Below, piece by piece: positions 40,752 to 50,381 of a stretch of DNA of 64,000 bases (within the stretch, counting starts at the first letter, position 1; every line of letters starts with the position of its first letter). The notes beneath the pieces are model-generated. The model saw only the letters and a program-made list of their open reading frames with translations, did no database searches and had not been told where the DNA came from. This stretch comes from Roseivivax jejudonensis (GTDB lineage: Bacteria > Pseudomonadota > Alphaproteobacteria > Rhodobacterales > Rhodobacteraceae), in assembly GCF_900172265.1 (NCBI RefSeq), contig NZ_FWFK01000004.1, positions 372,001 through 436,000 on the forward strand, in the 5' to 3' direction. Both the position numbers and the translations under genes were made by a program.

Positions 40752-42026
40752 ATGACCGACGCCCTCTCCCACCGCATCGCCGACAGCCGCGACGACCTCG
40801 TCGCGCTGACGTGCGAGCTCATCCGCGTGCCGACACGCAACCCGCCGGGCGAGAACTATCGCGCGATCTGCGAGCTCTTGGAGACCCGGCTGCGCCGTAC
40901 CGGGTTCGACTGCCAACTGATCCGGGCGACCGGCGCGCCGGGCGACACCGACGCGTTTCCGCGCTGGAACATCGTGTCGCGGCGCGAGGGGCGCCGCCCC
41001 GGCCCGTGCCTGCATTTCAACGGGCATACCGATGTCGTCACCGTGGGCGAAGGCTGGACCCGTGATCCCTTCGGCGCGGCGGTCGAGGGCGACCGGATCT
41101 ACGGCCGCGGCGCCTGCGACATGAAGGGCGGGCTCGCCGCCGCGATCGTCGCGGCCGAGGCGTTCATCGCCACGTATCCCGACTTTGCCGGCGCGATCGA
41201 GATCAGCGGAACCGCCGACGAGGAATCCGGCGGCTACGGCGGCGTCGCGCATCTCGCCCGGGAGGGCTGGTTCGCACCGGGCCGCGTCGATCACGTCATC
41301 ATCCCCGAACCGCTCGGCAAGGACAGGATCTGCCTCGGTCACCGCGGCGCGTGGTGGGCCGAGATCGAGACCCGGGGTGAGATCGCGCACGGCTCGATGC
41401 CGTTTCTCGGCGATTGCGCGGTGCGGCACATGGGGGCCGTGATCGCCGCGTTCGAGGCCGAGCTCTTCCCCTCTCTCGCGGCGCGGCGCACGGACATGCC
41501 GGTGATCCCGGACGGCGCGCGCGCCGGAACGCTGAACATCAACGCGCTGCACGGCGGCGCGCCGGAGCGCGCGCCGGACGACACCGCACTGCCCGCCTGC
41601 AACGTGCCCGATCGCTGCGTGATGCAGATCGACCGCCGGGTGCTCGTCGAGGAGGGCGTGGACGCCGCGGCCGAGGAGATCGCGGCGCTGCTCGACCGTC
41701 TGAAGGCGACGCGCCCGGGCTTCGACTACGCGCTGCGCGAAATCAACCGCGTGATCCCGTCGATGACGGACCCGGATGCGCCGGTCGTCACGACGCTGCA
41801 GGGCGCCATCGCCGACACGTTGGGCGCCGAGGCCGCCTTCGTCGCGTCGCCCGGCAGCTACGACCAGAAGCATATCGACCGTATCGGCACGCTGAAAAAC
41901 TGCGTCGCCTACGGGCCCGGCATCCTCGAACTTGCGCACAAGCCCGACGAGTGGATCGGGATCACCGACATGCTCGACAGCGCGCGGGTCATGGGACGCG
42001 TGATGGAGCGCCTTCTGCTTCCCTGA
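40752..42026 (+). CDS. M20 family deacylase (ArgE/DapE type)
   Basis: A 424-residue zinc hydrolase. Metal-binding motifs are FNGHTDVV, GRGACDMKGG, and GTADEESGG (Asp and Glu pair), with PSMTDPDAP and GSYDQKHID near the end. The family includes acetylornithine deacetylase, succinyl-diaminopimelate desuccinylase and carboxypeptidase G2-like enzymes; this long form is closer to the ArgE/DapE group, but the substrate cannot be told. GGAAGG precedes the ATG. It converges on panC. Confidence 0.88.
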   Translation: MTDALSHRIADSRDDLVALTCELIRVPTRNPPGENYRAICELLETRLRRTGFDCQLIRATGAPGDTDAFPRWNIVSRREGRRPGPCLHFNGHTDVVTVGEGWTRDPFGAAVEGDRIYGRGACDMKGGLAAAIVAAEAFIATYPDFAGAIEISGTADEESGGYGGVAHLAREGWFAPGRVDHVIIPEPLGKDRICLGHRGAWWAEIETRGEIAHGSMPFLGDCAVRHMGAVIAAFEAELFPSLAARRTDMPVIPDGARAGTLNINALHGGAPERAPDDTALPACNVPDRCVMQIDRRVLVEEGVDAAAEEIAALLDRLKATRPGFDYALREINRVIPSMTDPDAPVVTTLQGAIADTLGAEAAFVASPGSYDQKHIDRIGTLKNCVAYGPGILELAHKPDEWIGITDMLDSARVMGRVMERLLLP

Positions 42027-42039
42027 GCGGGGGTTCCGG

Positions 42040-42885
42040 TCAGGTTACGGGTACGTTGTCGATGAGCCGCACGCCGTCGATCCACGCGGCGCCAAAGAGG
42101 CGGGACGGCACGCCGGCGTGGTCGAGCAGGCGCAGATCGTCCGTCGCGCGAAGATCGAGGTATTCGACATCCGAGAACCCCGCGGCGAGGAGCCGCGCGC
42201 GCGCCTCGGTGGCGACGGCCTCGCCCGCCTCGCCGGTGCGCAGCGCGGCAGCCATCGTGCCCAGTTCGCCCGAAAGCACGGGCGCGACCGCCCGCGCGGC
42301 CGCCGACAGGCGAACATTGCGGGACGACAGCGCGAGGCCGTCATCCTCGCGGACTGTCGGACAGCCGATCACCTCGACACCGAGATCGAGATCCGCCGAC
42401 AGCCGTTGCACGACCCGAAGCTGCTGGAAATCCTTCTCGCCGAACCATGCGCGATCCGCGCCGGTCTGGCGAAAGAGCTTGGTCACGACCGTGGTGACAC
42501 CATCGAAGTGCCCCGGCCGGCGCGCACCGCAGAGAACGTCCGTCAGCCCGCTCATCGACACCGTGGTCGCGAAACCCGGCGGGTAGACCTCCTCTGGGTC
42601 CGGCACGTAGAGGGCGTCGACGCCGAGCGGCGCGAGGATCGCGGCGTCGCTCTCCTCGGTGCGCGGGTAGCGGGCGTAGTCCTCCGGCACGTCGAACTGG
42701 CGCGGGTTCACGAAGAGCGTGACGATCACCCTCTCGGCGCCCGCCTGGGCCGCCCGCACAAGGCTCAGGTGTCCGGCATGGAGCGCGCCCATCGTCGGCA
42801 CCACGCCGATCGTTGCGCCCTCTTTCCGCCACTCGGCGATCCGCGCGGACAACGCGGCGCGGCTGCGCACGATCGGCGTCGTCAT
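42040..42885 (-). CDS. panC: Pantothenate synthetase
   Basis: A 281-residue enzyme that joins pantoate and beta-alanine with ATP. Motifs: [14 protein letters not shown] with the HxGH signature, [26 protein letters not shown] and SSRNVRLS (KMSKS-like). panB, which normally precedes panC in this group, is missing; a 36-codon frame with a strong SD sequence sits in its place and overlaps the panC start. Confidence 0.96.
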   Translation of the reverse strand: MTTPIVRSRAALSARIAEWRKEGATIGVVPTMGALHAGHLSLVRAAQAGAERVIVTLFVNPRQFDVPEDYARYPRTEESDAAILAPLGVDALYVPDPEEVYPPGFATTVSMSGLTDVLCGARRPGHFDGVTTVVTKLFRQTGADRAWFGEKDFQQLRVVQRLSADLDLGVEVIGCPTVREDDGLALSSRNVRLSAAARAVAPVLSGELGTMAAALRTGEAGEAVATEARARLLAAGFSDVEYLDLRATDDLRLLDHAGVPSRLFGAAWIDGVRLIDNVPVT

Positions 42886-42992
42886 GCGCCCGCCCTCGCC
42901 GTGGCGACACGACCTGCGGGCGCGCCGACTGCGGGCGTCGTGGTTTGGACCGCTTTCGGTTCGGGCCCAGGGGATCGGACTGTCGCGCTCAT
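42882..42992 (-). CDS. Putative 36-residue leader peptide overlapping panC
   Basis: A short frame (ATG 42992-42990) with GGAGGAG six bases upstream, the best SD sequence in this interval. Its TGA overlaps the panC ATG (ATGA). The peptide begins M-S-A-T-V-R and is rich in Pro, Ala, Thr and Val, with no run of one amino acid that would suggest attenuation. It may recruit ribosomes for panC, whose own SD is weak, or be the remnant of a lost panB, whose N-terminus often starts M-S-A-T. Not recognised otherwise. Confidence 0.5.
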   Translation of the reverse strand: MSATVRSPGPEPKAVQTTTPAVGAPAGRVATARAGA

Positions 42993-43179
42993 GGCCGCTC
43001 CTCCGTCGTTTCGGGGCGGCCCCTAGCAGGTTTCGTCCGAACTGTCACAGGGGCCGGGCGGCTCGGCTCTTGAACGCACGCGAGGTTCCGGGCCACTCTT
43101 CGCGGTATGACGGCACCGCCCGCCCGGGGCGGCGCACCTTCGGCGTGGCGAAAGCCTCGCGCCCCTAGGAGAGCCACGC
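42993..43179. other. Promoter region between panC leader and peptide-importer operon
   Basis: Divergent promoter region. TTGAAC at about 43071 is a possible -35 for the importer operon. GGAG-like AGGAGAG precedes the importer start at 43180. No RNA gene or repeat was seen. Confidence 0.4.
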
Positions 43180-44661
43180 ATGACCACCCGCATCCTCGCC
43201 CCGTTCGCCCTCGCCGTGCTCGGACTCGGCGCGGCGCCCGCCGCCGCGCAGCAGAGCGACCTGACCCTCGCGATCCAGTTGGAGCCGCCGCATCTCGATC
43301 CGACCTCGGCGGCGGCGGGGGCCATCGACTCGGTGCTCTATGCCAACGTCTTCGAGGGGCTCACCCGGTTCGCGGCGGACGGCAGCATCGAGCCAGCGCT
43401 GGCCGAGAGCTGGGAGATCTCGGAGGACGGGACCACCTACACCTTCACCCTGCGCGACGGCGTGACCTTCCACGACGGCAGTGCGTTCGATGCCGAGGAC
43501 GTGGTCTTCACCCTCGACCGCGCCCGCGGCGAGGACAGCGTGAACGCGCAGAAAGCGCTCTTCGAGGGGATCGAGAGCGTGACGGCGACTGACCCCACCA
43601 CGGTCGAGATCACCCTCGCCGAACCCGACGGCGCGTTTCTGTTCAACCTCGCCTGGGGCGACGCCGTCATGGTCGCGCCCGAGAGCATCGAGGACATCAA
43701 GACCGCTCCCGTCGGCACCGGCCCCTTCGCGTTCGAGCGCTGGGTGCAGGGCGACCGCGTCGACCTCGTGCGCAACGACGCCTACTGGGGCGAGTCGCCG
43801 GCGCTGGAGACCGCGAGTTTCCGCTTCATCTCGGACCCGACGGCGGCCTTTGCGGCGATGATGGCGGGCGACATCGACGTCTTCTCCAATTTCCCGGCGC
43901 CGGAGAACCTGCCCCAATTCGAGAGCGATCCGCGCTTCCAGGTGCTGATGGGCTCGTCCGAGGGCGAGACGATCCTGGCGATGAACAATGCGCGCGCGCC
44001 GCTCGACGACGCGCTGGTGCGGCAGGCCATCGCCCACGCCATCGACCGGCAGGCGATCATCGACGGCGCGATGTATGGCGCGGGCACGCCGATCGGCACG
44101 CATTTCGCCCCGCACCATCCCGACTACGTGGATCTGACCGAGCTATCTGCGCACGACCCCGAAAAGGCACGCCGCCTGCTGGCCGAGGCGGGCGAGGAGG
44201 AAGGCATGAGCCTCACTCTCAAGCTGCCGCCGCCGCCCTATGCCCGCCGCGGTGGAGAGATCCTGGCCGCGCAGCTGCGCGAGGTCGGAATCGAGACGGA
44301 GATCGTCAATCTCGAATGGGCGCAATGGCTCGAGGAGGTGTTCCGCGCAGGCGAGTTCGATCTGACCATCGTCAGCCATACCGAGCCGATGGATATCGGC
44401 ATCTATGCCCGGCCGGACTATTACTTCGCCTATGACAGCCTCGCCTTCCAGGAGCTGATGGCCGAGTTGTCGGCAACGACGGAGCCCGAGGCGCGCTCGT
44501 CGCTGCTGAAGGACGCGCAACGGATGATCGCCGAGGACTACGTCAACGGCTTCCTGTTCCAGCTCGCCTGGCCCACCGTCGCAGACGCCGGGATCGAGGG
44601 GCTGTGGCGGAACCAGCCGACGCAGGCCAACCCCCTCGCCGATGTGCGCTGGAGGGAGTGA
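43180..44661 (+). CDS. Peptide/opine-type ABC transporter substrate-binding protein
   Basis: A 493-residue periplasmic binding protein of family SBP_bac_5 (DppA/OppA type). Signal peptide with AAA-QQ cleavage near residue 24, then LEPPHLDPTSAAAGAIDSVLYANVFEGL, AESWEISEDGTTYTFTLRDGVTFHDG and FNLAWGDAVMV. The ligand is unknown. First gene of an importer operon with, in order, a GNAT, two permeases, a fused ATPase, an SDR and a DmpA-type peptidase, which suggests import of a peptide-like or amide substrate. Confidence 0.92.
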   Translation: MTTRILAPFALAVLGLGAAPAAAQQSDLTLAIQLEPPHLDPTSAAAGAIDSVLYANVFEGLTRFAADGSIEPALAESWEISEDGTTYTFTLRDGVTFHDGSAFDAEDVVFTLDRARGEDSVNAQKALFEGIESVTATDPTTVEITLAEPDGAFLFNLAWGDAVMVAPESIEDIKTAPVGTGPFAFERWVQGDRVDLVRNDAYWGESPALETASFRFISDPTAAFAAMMAGDIDVFSNFPAPENLPQFESDPRFQVLMGSSEGETILAMNNARAPLDDALVRQAIAHAIDRQAIIDGAMYGAGTPIGTHFAPHHPDYVDLTELSAHDPEKARRLLAEAGEEEGMSLTLKLPPPPYARRGGEILAAQLREVGIETEIVNLEWAQWLEEVFRAGEFDLTIVSHTEPMDIGIYARPDYYFAYDSLAFQELMAELSATTEPEARSSLLKDAQRMIAEDYVNGFLFQLAWPTVADAGIEGLWRNQPTQANPLADVRWRE

Positions 44662-44726
44662 TCCGCAGCGGCTTGCCCTTCGCCGCGCCCTTTGCTCATC
44701 TGCAGCGGGGCAAGCGCGAGGACGAG

Positions 44727-45188
44727 ATGCGGATCAGGCCGACCGAGGCGGAGGATGTCGAGGGGATCAGCGCGATGCTGACCGCGCTGACGGCGGCGGG
44801 CAAGCGCACCCGCCCGAGCGATCCGGACTTCGTGCGCGCGACCTACGTCGCGAACCCACAGCTCGTCGCGAGCCACGTCGCCGAGGATGACGACGGCCGC
44901 ATCATCGGCCTGCAGGTCGTGATGCGCGCCGGTCCCGACGATCCCTTCGGCGTGCCCGAGGGCGGTGGCTCCATCGGCACGCATGTCGCGCCCGATGCCG
45001 GACGCCGCGGGATCGGCCGTGCGCTCTTTGCCCGCACACGTCCGATGGCGGAGGCCGCCGCGCTGAAGACCCTCGACGCCAGCATTGCCGACGACAACGA
45101 CGACGGCCTCGCCTACTACGAGGCGATTGGCTTCCGAACCGACCGGACGGGCGACGGACGCATCGTGAAACGAATGACGCTCGGCTGA
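44727..45188 (+). CDS. GNAT family N-acetyltransferase
   Basis: A 153-residue acetyltransferase. It starts M-R-I-R-P-T-E-A-E-D and has GTHVAPDAGRRGIGRALF, the acetyl-CoA pyrophosphate loop (R/Q-x-x-G-x-G/A), then DNDDGLAYYEAIGF. GAGG precedes the start at 44727. It lies 65 bases after the binding-protein gene and 16 before the first permease, inside the importer operon, so it may acetylate the imported compound; this is inferred from position. Confidence 0.88.
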   Translation: MRIRPTEAEDVEGISAMLTALTAAGKRTRPSDPDFVRATYVANPQLVASHVAEDDDGRIIGLQVVMRAGPDDPFGVPEGGGSIGTHVAPDAGRRGIGRALFARTRPMAEAAALKTLDASIADDNDDGLAYYEAIGFRTDRTGDGRIVKRMTLG

Positions 45189-45204
45189 TGCCGCGGCACG
45201 GCTC

Positions 45205-46149
45205 ATGCTGAGCTACGCGCTCCGCCGCCTCGTGTCGCTGGCGCTCAGCCTCGCGGTCGCCTCGCTCGTGGTGTTCCTCGTGGTCGAGGTCGCGCCGGGC
45301 GATCCGGCTCGCTACATGCTCGGCACCGGCGCACAGGAGGATACCGTTGCCGCGTTGCGGGCCGAACTGGGTCTCGACCGTCCGCGGGTGGAGCGATACC
45401 TCGCATGGGTCGGCGGGCTTCTGACCGGCGATCTCGGCACGTCCTACACCTACCGCACGCCGGTGGCGCAGATGGTGGCCGACCGGCTCTGGGTGTCCCT
45501 GCCGCTGGCGCTCTTCGCGCTCGCACTGTCGACGCTCCTCGCCTTTCCCGCCGGGCTCTATGCCGCCGCGCGGCGCGGGCGGGCGGGCGACGTCGCGGTG
45601 ATGGGCGCGACACAGCTCGGCATCGCGGTGCCGAACTTCTGGTTCGCGATGCTGCTCGTGCTGCTGTTCGCCATCAATCTCGGGTGGTTCGGCGCAGGCG
45701 GCTTTCCCGGCTGGTCCGATCCGCTGGCGGCGATCAAGGCACTGACCCTGCCGGCCGTCGCGCTCGCCCTGCCGCAGGCGGCGATCCTGGCGCGGGTGCT
45801 GCGATCGGCGCTGATCGACGTGCTGGGCGAGGATTTCATCCGCACCGCCCGGGCCAAGGGCCTCACCCGCTTCCAGGCGCTCTGGCGTCACGGCGTGCGC
45901 AACGCGCTGATCCCGGTGCTGACCATTGTCGGTCTGCAGTTTTCCTTCCTGCTCGCCGGCGCGATCATCATCGAGCAGGTGTTCTTCCTGCCCGGCCTCG
46001 GCCGGCTGATCTTCCAGGCGATCTCGGCCCGCGACCTGATCGTGGTCGAAAGCGTGGTGATGCTGCTCGTCTTCGCCGTCATCCTCGTCACCTTCCTGAC
46101 CGACCTGGCCTACGCCTGGGTCGATCCGCGGCTGAGGCGGCGGCGATGA
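45205..46149 (+). CDS. ABC transporter permease (DppB type)
   Basis: A 314-residue inner-membrane permease with about six helices. The N-terminal segment (SYALRRLVSLALSLAVASLVVFLVVEVAPGDPA) and the EAA loop (DFIRTARAKGLTRFQALWRHGVRNALIPV) are typical of DppB/OppB. Its stop overlaps the next permease start (ATGA at 46146). Confidence 0.93.
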   Translation: MLSYALRRLVSLALSLAVASLVVFLVVEVAPGDPARYMLGTGAQEDTVAALRAELGLDRPRVERYLAWVGGLLTGDLGTSYTYRTPVAQMVADRLWVSLPLALFALALSTLLAFPAGLYAAARRGRAGDVAVMGATQLGIAVPNFWFAMLLVLLFAINLGWFGAGGFPGWSDPLAAIKALTLPAVALALPQAAILARVLRSALIDVLGEDFIRTARAKGLTRFQALWRHGVRNALIPVLTIVGLQFSFLLAGAIIIEQVFFLPGLGRLIFQAISARDLIVVESVVMLLVFAVILVTFLTDLAYAWVDPRLRRRR

Positions 46150-46961
46150 CGCGGCGGCTGCTTCCCGGGGCGGTCCTGTCGGCGCTGGTCATCCTCGCCG
46201 CGCTGGTCAGCTTCGTCTGGACCCCAGGCGACGTCGCAAGCGTCGAGGTGGCGCAGCGGCTGCAGCCGCCGTCGGCGGCGCACTGGCTCGGCACCGACCA
46301 GCTCGGCCGCGACATCCTGTCGATGCTGATGGTCGGCGCGCGCACGTCGATCGCCGTGGCGCTGCTCGCCGTCGGCATCGGGATCGGCGCGGGCGTGCCG
46401 CTCGGCCTCGCCGCGGCGGCGCTGCACGGCTCGTGGCTCGACGAAGTCATCATGCGCGGCAACGACCTGATCTTCGCCTTTCCGGCCCTCGTCATTGCCA
46501 TCCTGATCACGGCGATCGCCGGACCCGGCGCCGTCAACGCCATCGTCGCCATCGGGATCTTCAACGTGCCGGTCTTCGCCCGGCTGTCGCGCGGGGCGGC
46601 GCTGTCGCTCTGGTCGCGCGACTTCGTGCTGGCCGCGCGGCTGGCCGGCAAGGGCAAGCCCCGCATCAGCGCCGAACACATCCTGCCGAACCTCGCGAAC
46701 CTTCTGATCGTGCAGGGCACCATCCAGTTTTCGCTCGGCATCCTCGCCGAGGCGGGCCTGAGCTATGTCGGGCTCGGCGCGCAGCCACCCGTTCCCTCCT
46801 GGGGCCGGATGCTCGCCGAGGCGCAGACCCTCGTCGCCATCGCGCCGCATGTCGCGCTGATGCCGGGGCTCGCCATCGTGCTGACGGTGCTCGGGCTCAA
46901 CCTGCTCGGCGACGGGCTGCGCGACGCGCTCGACCCGCGGCTGCGGGACCTGCGGACATGA
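46146..46961 (+). CDS. ABC transporter permease (DppC type)
   Basis: A 271-residue second permease. HWLGTDQLGRDILSMLMVGARTSI and the EAA loop (DFVLAARLAGKGKPRISAEHILPN) identify DppC/OppC. It forms the channel with the preceding gene. Its stop overlaps the ATPase start (ATGA at 46958). Confidence 0.93.
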   Translation: MTRRLLPGAVLSALVILAALVSFVWTPGDVASVEVAQRLQPPSAAHWLGTDQLGRDILSMLMVGARTSIAVALLAVGIGIGAGVPLGLAAAALHGSWLDEVIMRGNDLIFAFPALVIAILITAIAGPGAVNAIVAIGIFNVPVFARLSRGAALSLWSRDFVLAARLAGKGKPRISAEHILPNLANLLIVQGTIQFSLGILAEAGLSYVGLGAQPPVPSWGRMLAEAQTLVAIAPHVALMPGLAIVLTVLGLNLLGDGLRDALDPRLRDLRT

Positions 46962-48550
46962 GCCTGCTCGCGATCCGGGATCTTTCGGTGACGATCGGCG
47001 GGCGGCCGGTGCTCGACCGCGTGTCGCTCGATCTTGCGCCGGGCGAGATCCTCGCGCTCACCGGGGAAAGCGGGTCCGGCAAGTCGATGACGGCGCTCGC
47101 CACGATGGGTCTGCTGCCGCAGGGCGCCCGGACCGAGGGCGCGATCCGGCTCGACGGCACGGATCTGACGACCCTTCCCGAAGCCGCGCTGTGCCAGTTT
47201 CGCGGACAGGCGATGGGCATGGTCTTCCAGGAGCCGATGACCGCGCTCAACCCGGTGCAGCGGATCGGCGACCAGGTCGCCGAGGTGCTGACGCTGCGCG
47301 GCGCGCCGCGCGCGGAGGCACGTCGCCGCGCCGCCGACACGCTGGCGCGGATGGGTCTCGACCCCGAACGGGTGCCGCCCTCGCGTTTTCCGCACGAATT
47401 GTCGGGCGGACAGCGCCAGCGCGTCGGGATCGCGATGGCCGTGGCCGCCCGACCGCGCCTGCTCGTGGCGGACGAGCCGACCACCGCGCTCGACGTGACG
47501 ACACAGGCGCGGATCCTCGACCTGCTCGTCGGCGTGGTGCGCGACGAGGGCATGGGCCTTCTGCTCATCACCCACGACCTCGCCGTGGTGCACGGCCGGG
47601 CCGACCGGATCGCGGTGATGCAGACCGGCCGCATCGTCGAAGAAGGGCCGGTGGCGCGCGTCTTTGCCGAACGCCGGCACGCCTACACCCGCGCGCTGTT
47701 CGCCGCCTCGCGCCATCGGCCGGCGCTCGGCCCGGCCCGGACCTACGGGCCGCTTCTCGACGTCGCGCAGGTGACCCGCGACTATCCCCTGCCCCGGCCG
47801 CATCCCTTTGCCAAGGCGCGCAAGGCCCGCGCGCTCGAGGATGTCAGCCTGACGATCCGGGCCGGCGAGCGGGTGGGGCTCGTCGGGCCCTCGGGCTGCG
47901 GCAAGTCCACGCTCACCCGCGCGATCCTCGGGCTCGAACGCCCCGATGCCGGGTCGGTCACGCTGGGCGGCCGTCCCGTGCGGGCCGATCGCCGAGACCC
48001 CGATCTGCGCCGCCGCATGCAGGCGGTGTTTCAGGATCCCTATGGCAGCTTCGACCCGCGCCAGCCGGTCGCCCGTCTGGTGGCCGAGCCGCTGCACTTG
48101 CTCGGCCGGGTGCCGGACGCGCCCGACCGCGTCGCCCGCGCGCTCACAGCCGTGGGGCTGGCGCCGGAGGACGGCGCCCGGTCGATCCATGCCTTCTCGG
48201 GCGGGCAGCGACAGAGGATCGCCATCGCGCGGGCGCTCGTCACGGGGCCGGATCTCGTCGTCTTCGACGAAGCCGTCTCTGCGCTCGACGTGCGGGTCCG
48301 GGCGGGTATCCTCGACCTGATCGCCGGACTCTCGCGTGAGGAGGGCCTGGCCTACCTGTTCATCACCCACGACTTGACGGTCGCGCGCGGGCTCTGCGAC
48401 CGCATCGTGGTGATGGAGGCGGGCCGTATCGTCGAGGATCGCGCGACCGAGGATCTCTTTGCCGCGCCGGCGCACCCGGCGACCGAACGACTGATCGCGG
48501 CGGCGCCGACCCTGCCGGCGCAGCATCCGAGCGAGGAGGAAAGACCATGA
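46958..48550 (+). CDS. ABC transporter ATPase with two fused nucleotide-binding domains
   Basis: A 530-residue fusion of DppD-like and DppF-like ATPases. Domain 1: Walker A GESGSGKS, signature LSGGQRQR, Walker B LLVADEPTTALD. Domain 2: Walker A GPSGCGKS, signature FSGGQRQR, and FDEAVSALD. Each has its own H-loop (LLITHDLAV, LFITHDLTV). It powers the importer with the two permeases. The fused form is common in peptide importers. Confidence 0.94.
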   Translation: MSLLAIRDLSVTIGGRPVLDRVSLDLAPGEILALTGESGSGKSMTALATMGLLPQGARTEGAIRLDGTDLTTLPEAALCQFRGQAMGMVFQEPMTALNPVQRIGDQVAEVLTLRGAPRAEARRRAADTLARMGLDPERVPPSRFPHELSGGQRQRVGIAMAVAARPRLLVADEPTTALDVTTQARILDLLVGVVRDEGMGLLLITHDLAVVHGRADRIAVMQTGRIVEEGPVARVFAERRHAYTRALFAASRHRPALGPARTYGPLLDVAQVTRDYPLPRPHPFAKARKARALEDVSLTIRAGERVGLVGPSGCGKSTLTRAILGLERPDAGSVTLGGRPVRADRRDPDLRRRMQAVFQDPYGSFDPRQPVARLVAEPLHLLGRVPDAPDRVARALTAVGLAPEDGARSIHAFSGGQRQRIAIARALVTGPDLVVFDEAVSALDVRVRAGILDLIAGLSREEGLAYLFITHDLTVARGLCDRIVVMEAGRIVEDRATEDLFAAPAHPATERLIAAAPTLPAQHPSEEERP

Positions 48551-49287
48551 GACTCAAGGGAAAACGCGCGGTGGTGACCGGCGCGGCCTCCGGCTTTGGC
48601 GCCGGGATCGCGCAGCGGTTCGCCGAGGAGGGCGCGCAGGTGATGGTCGCCGATATCGCCGTCGGGGCCGCCGAGACCTGGGCCCGCCGCATCGGCGGGA
48701 TCGCCCACGAGGTCGACGTCGCCGACGGCGACAGCGTCGACGCGATGGCCGAGACCGCGCTGCGCGACATGGGCGGCATCGACATCCTGGTGAACAATGC
48801 CGGGGTGACGCACCTGCCGACCGCGCTCGAAGATGTCGAGGAAGAGGAGTTCGACCACGTCTTCGCGGTGAACTGCAAATCGGTCTACCTGACGGCCCGC
48901 GCGCTTGTCCCGGCGATGAAGAGCGCCGGCGCCGGCACGATCGTCAACGTCGCCTCCAGCGCGGCCCTGTCGCCACGGCCGCGGCTCAACTGGTACAACG
49001 CGTCCAAGGGCTGGATGGTCACCGCGACCAAGACGATGGCGGTCGAGCTCGCGCCCTTCGGCATCCGCGTGAACGCGCTGGCGCCGGTGGCCGGCGACAC
49101 GCCGCTGCTCAAGCGGTTCCTGGGCGAGGACACGCCGGAGCGGCGCGAGCAGTTCCTCGCGACGATTCCGCTCGGCCGGTTTTCCGCGCCCGAGGACCTC
49201 GCGGCAGCGGCGCTTTACCTCGCCTCGGACGAGGCGGCGATGGTCACCGGAACGGTGCTCGAGGTCGATGGCGGACGATGCATCTGA
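48547..49287 (+). CDS. Short-chain dehydrogenase/reductase
   Basis: A 246-residue classical SDR (FabG-like). Cofactor loop VVTGAASGFGAGIA, NNAG at about residue 82, catalytic SSAA...YNASKGW (Y-x-x-x-K), and the C-terminal VTGTVLEVDGG. The start overlaps the ATPase stop. With the importer, GNAT and peptidase it probably acts on the imported compound or its alcohol product; substrate unknown. Confidence 0.92.
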   Translation: MRLKGKRAVVTGAASGFGAGIAQRFAEEGAQVMVADIAVGAAETWARRIGGIAHEVDVADGDSVDAMAETALRDMGGIDILVNNAGVTHLPTALEDVEEEEFDHVFAVNCKSVYLTARALVPAMKSAGAGTIVNVASSAALSPRPRLNWYNASKGWMVTATKTMAVELAPFGIRVNALAPVAGDTPLLKRFLGEDTPERREQFLATIPLGRFSAPEDLAAAALYLASDEAAMVTGTVLEVDGGRCI

Positions 49288-49300
49288 GCGGGGCGTGGCA

Positions 49301-50323
49301 ATGACGCCGGGCGGGCGCAATCTCATCACCGATATCCCCGGCCTGCGGGTCGGCAACGCCTCGGACGCGGCGTTGAAATCGGGCACGACCGTGCTGACCG
49401 CCGACCGGCCGATGACCGCGGCGGTATCGGTGCAGGGCGGCGCGCCCGGAACGCGCGAGACGGATCTCCTCGCTCCCGAGATGACCGCACCCGGCGTCGA
49501 CGCAATCGTGCTCTCGGGCGGGTCGGCCTTCGGCCTCGGCGCGGCGGACGGCGTGATGGCGGGCCTGCGCGGGGCCGGACGCGGCTTCGCCGTGTTCTCG
49601 GCACGCGTGCCGATCGTTCCGGCGGCGATCCTCTTTGACCTGCTGAACGGCGGCGACACCTCATGGGACGACAGCCCCTACCCCGCGCTCGGGCGCGCGG
49701 CCTACGACGCGGCGGCGGCGGATTTCGCGCTCGGCAGCGTCGGCGCCGGAACCGGCGCGCAGACCGCGCGGGTCAAGGGCGGCCTCGGCTCGGCGAGCCT
49801 CGTCCTGCCGGGCGGGGTCCGCGTGGGCGCGCTCGTCGCAGTGAACCCGATGGGCTGCGTGTTGACGCCGTCGGGCCGGCATTTCTGGGCCGCGCCGTTC
49901 GAGGTCGGCGACGAGTTCGGCGGGCTCGGGCCCGATCCCGCTTCCGGTCTTCAGCCGCTGCCGGCCAGCCGCAAGGTGTCGGCCATGGCAGCGCAGGGCA
50001 ACACGACGATCGCGGTCGTGGCGACGGATGCCGCCCTCGACAAGGCGCAGGCTCGGCGGCTGGCGGTGGCCGCGCATGACGGCATCGCCCGCGCCATCGT
50101 GCCCGCGCACAGCCCGTCCGACGGCGATCTCGTCTTCGCCGTCTCCACCGGCACGCGCGACTTGACCGATCCGGGCATCGAGCTCGGGCCGCTGGGCCAT
50201 GCGGCGTCGGTGGCGCTCTCGCGCGCGATCGCCCGCGCGGTATGGGAGGCGACGCCGGCTGCCGGCGACACGCTGCCAACGGCGCGCGAAACCTTCGGCC
50301 AGGCGGCAGGCGACGCCCAGTAG
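49301..50323 (+). CDS. P1 family peptidase (DmpA/BapA type)
   Basis: A 340-residue protein of the S58/DmpA family of self-cleaving N-terminal nucleophile amidases. NLITDIPGLRVGNA opens it, and GSAFGLGAADGVM, GAGTGAQTARVKGGLGSAS and VGALVAVNPMG are the family motifs; the nucleophile position is followed by a typical QGNTTIAVVATDAAL segment. These enzymes release N-terminal D- or beta-amino acids or amides. Last gene of the importer operon. The start could also be 49268, overlapping the SDR gene; 49301 is used because the family begins there. Confidence 0.9.
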   Translation: MTPGGRNLITDIPGLRVGNASDAALKSGTTVLTADRPMTAAVSVQGGAPGTRETDLLAPEMTAPGVDAIVLSGGSAFGLGAADGVMAGLRGAGRGFAVFSARVPIVPAAILFDLLNGGDTSWDDSPYPALGRAAYDAAAADFALGSVGAGTGAQTARVKGGLGSASLVLPGGVRVGALVAVNPMGCVLTPSGRHFWAAPFEVGDEFGGLGPDPASGLQPLPASRKVSAMAAQGNTTIAVVATDAALDKAQARRLAVAAHDGIARAIVPAHSPSDGDLVFAVSTGTRDLTDPGIELGPLGHAASVALSRAIARAVWEATPAAGDTLPTARETFGQAAGDAQ

Positions 50324-50381
50324 ATGTAGCGGCTCAGATCACGCGCCGCCGCGCGATCCGCGGCAACGACGGTCCTTACCG

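Noticed and set aside
42882-42992. Attenuator leader peptide for pantothenate or valine
   Set aside because: No run of Val, Leu or other regulatory codons and no terminator/antiterminator between it and panC; kept only as a coupling leader or remnant.
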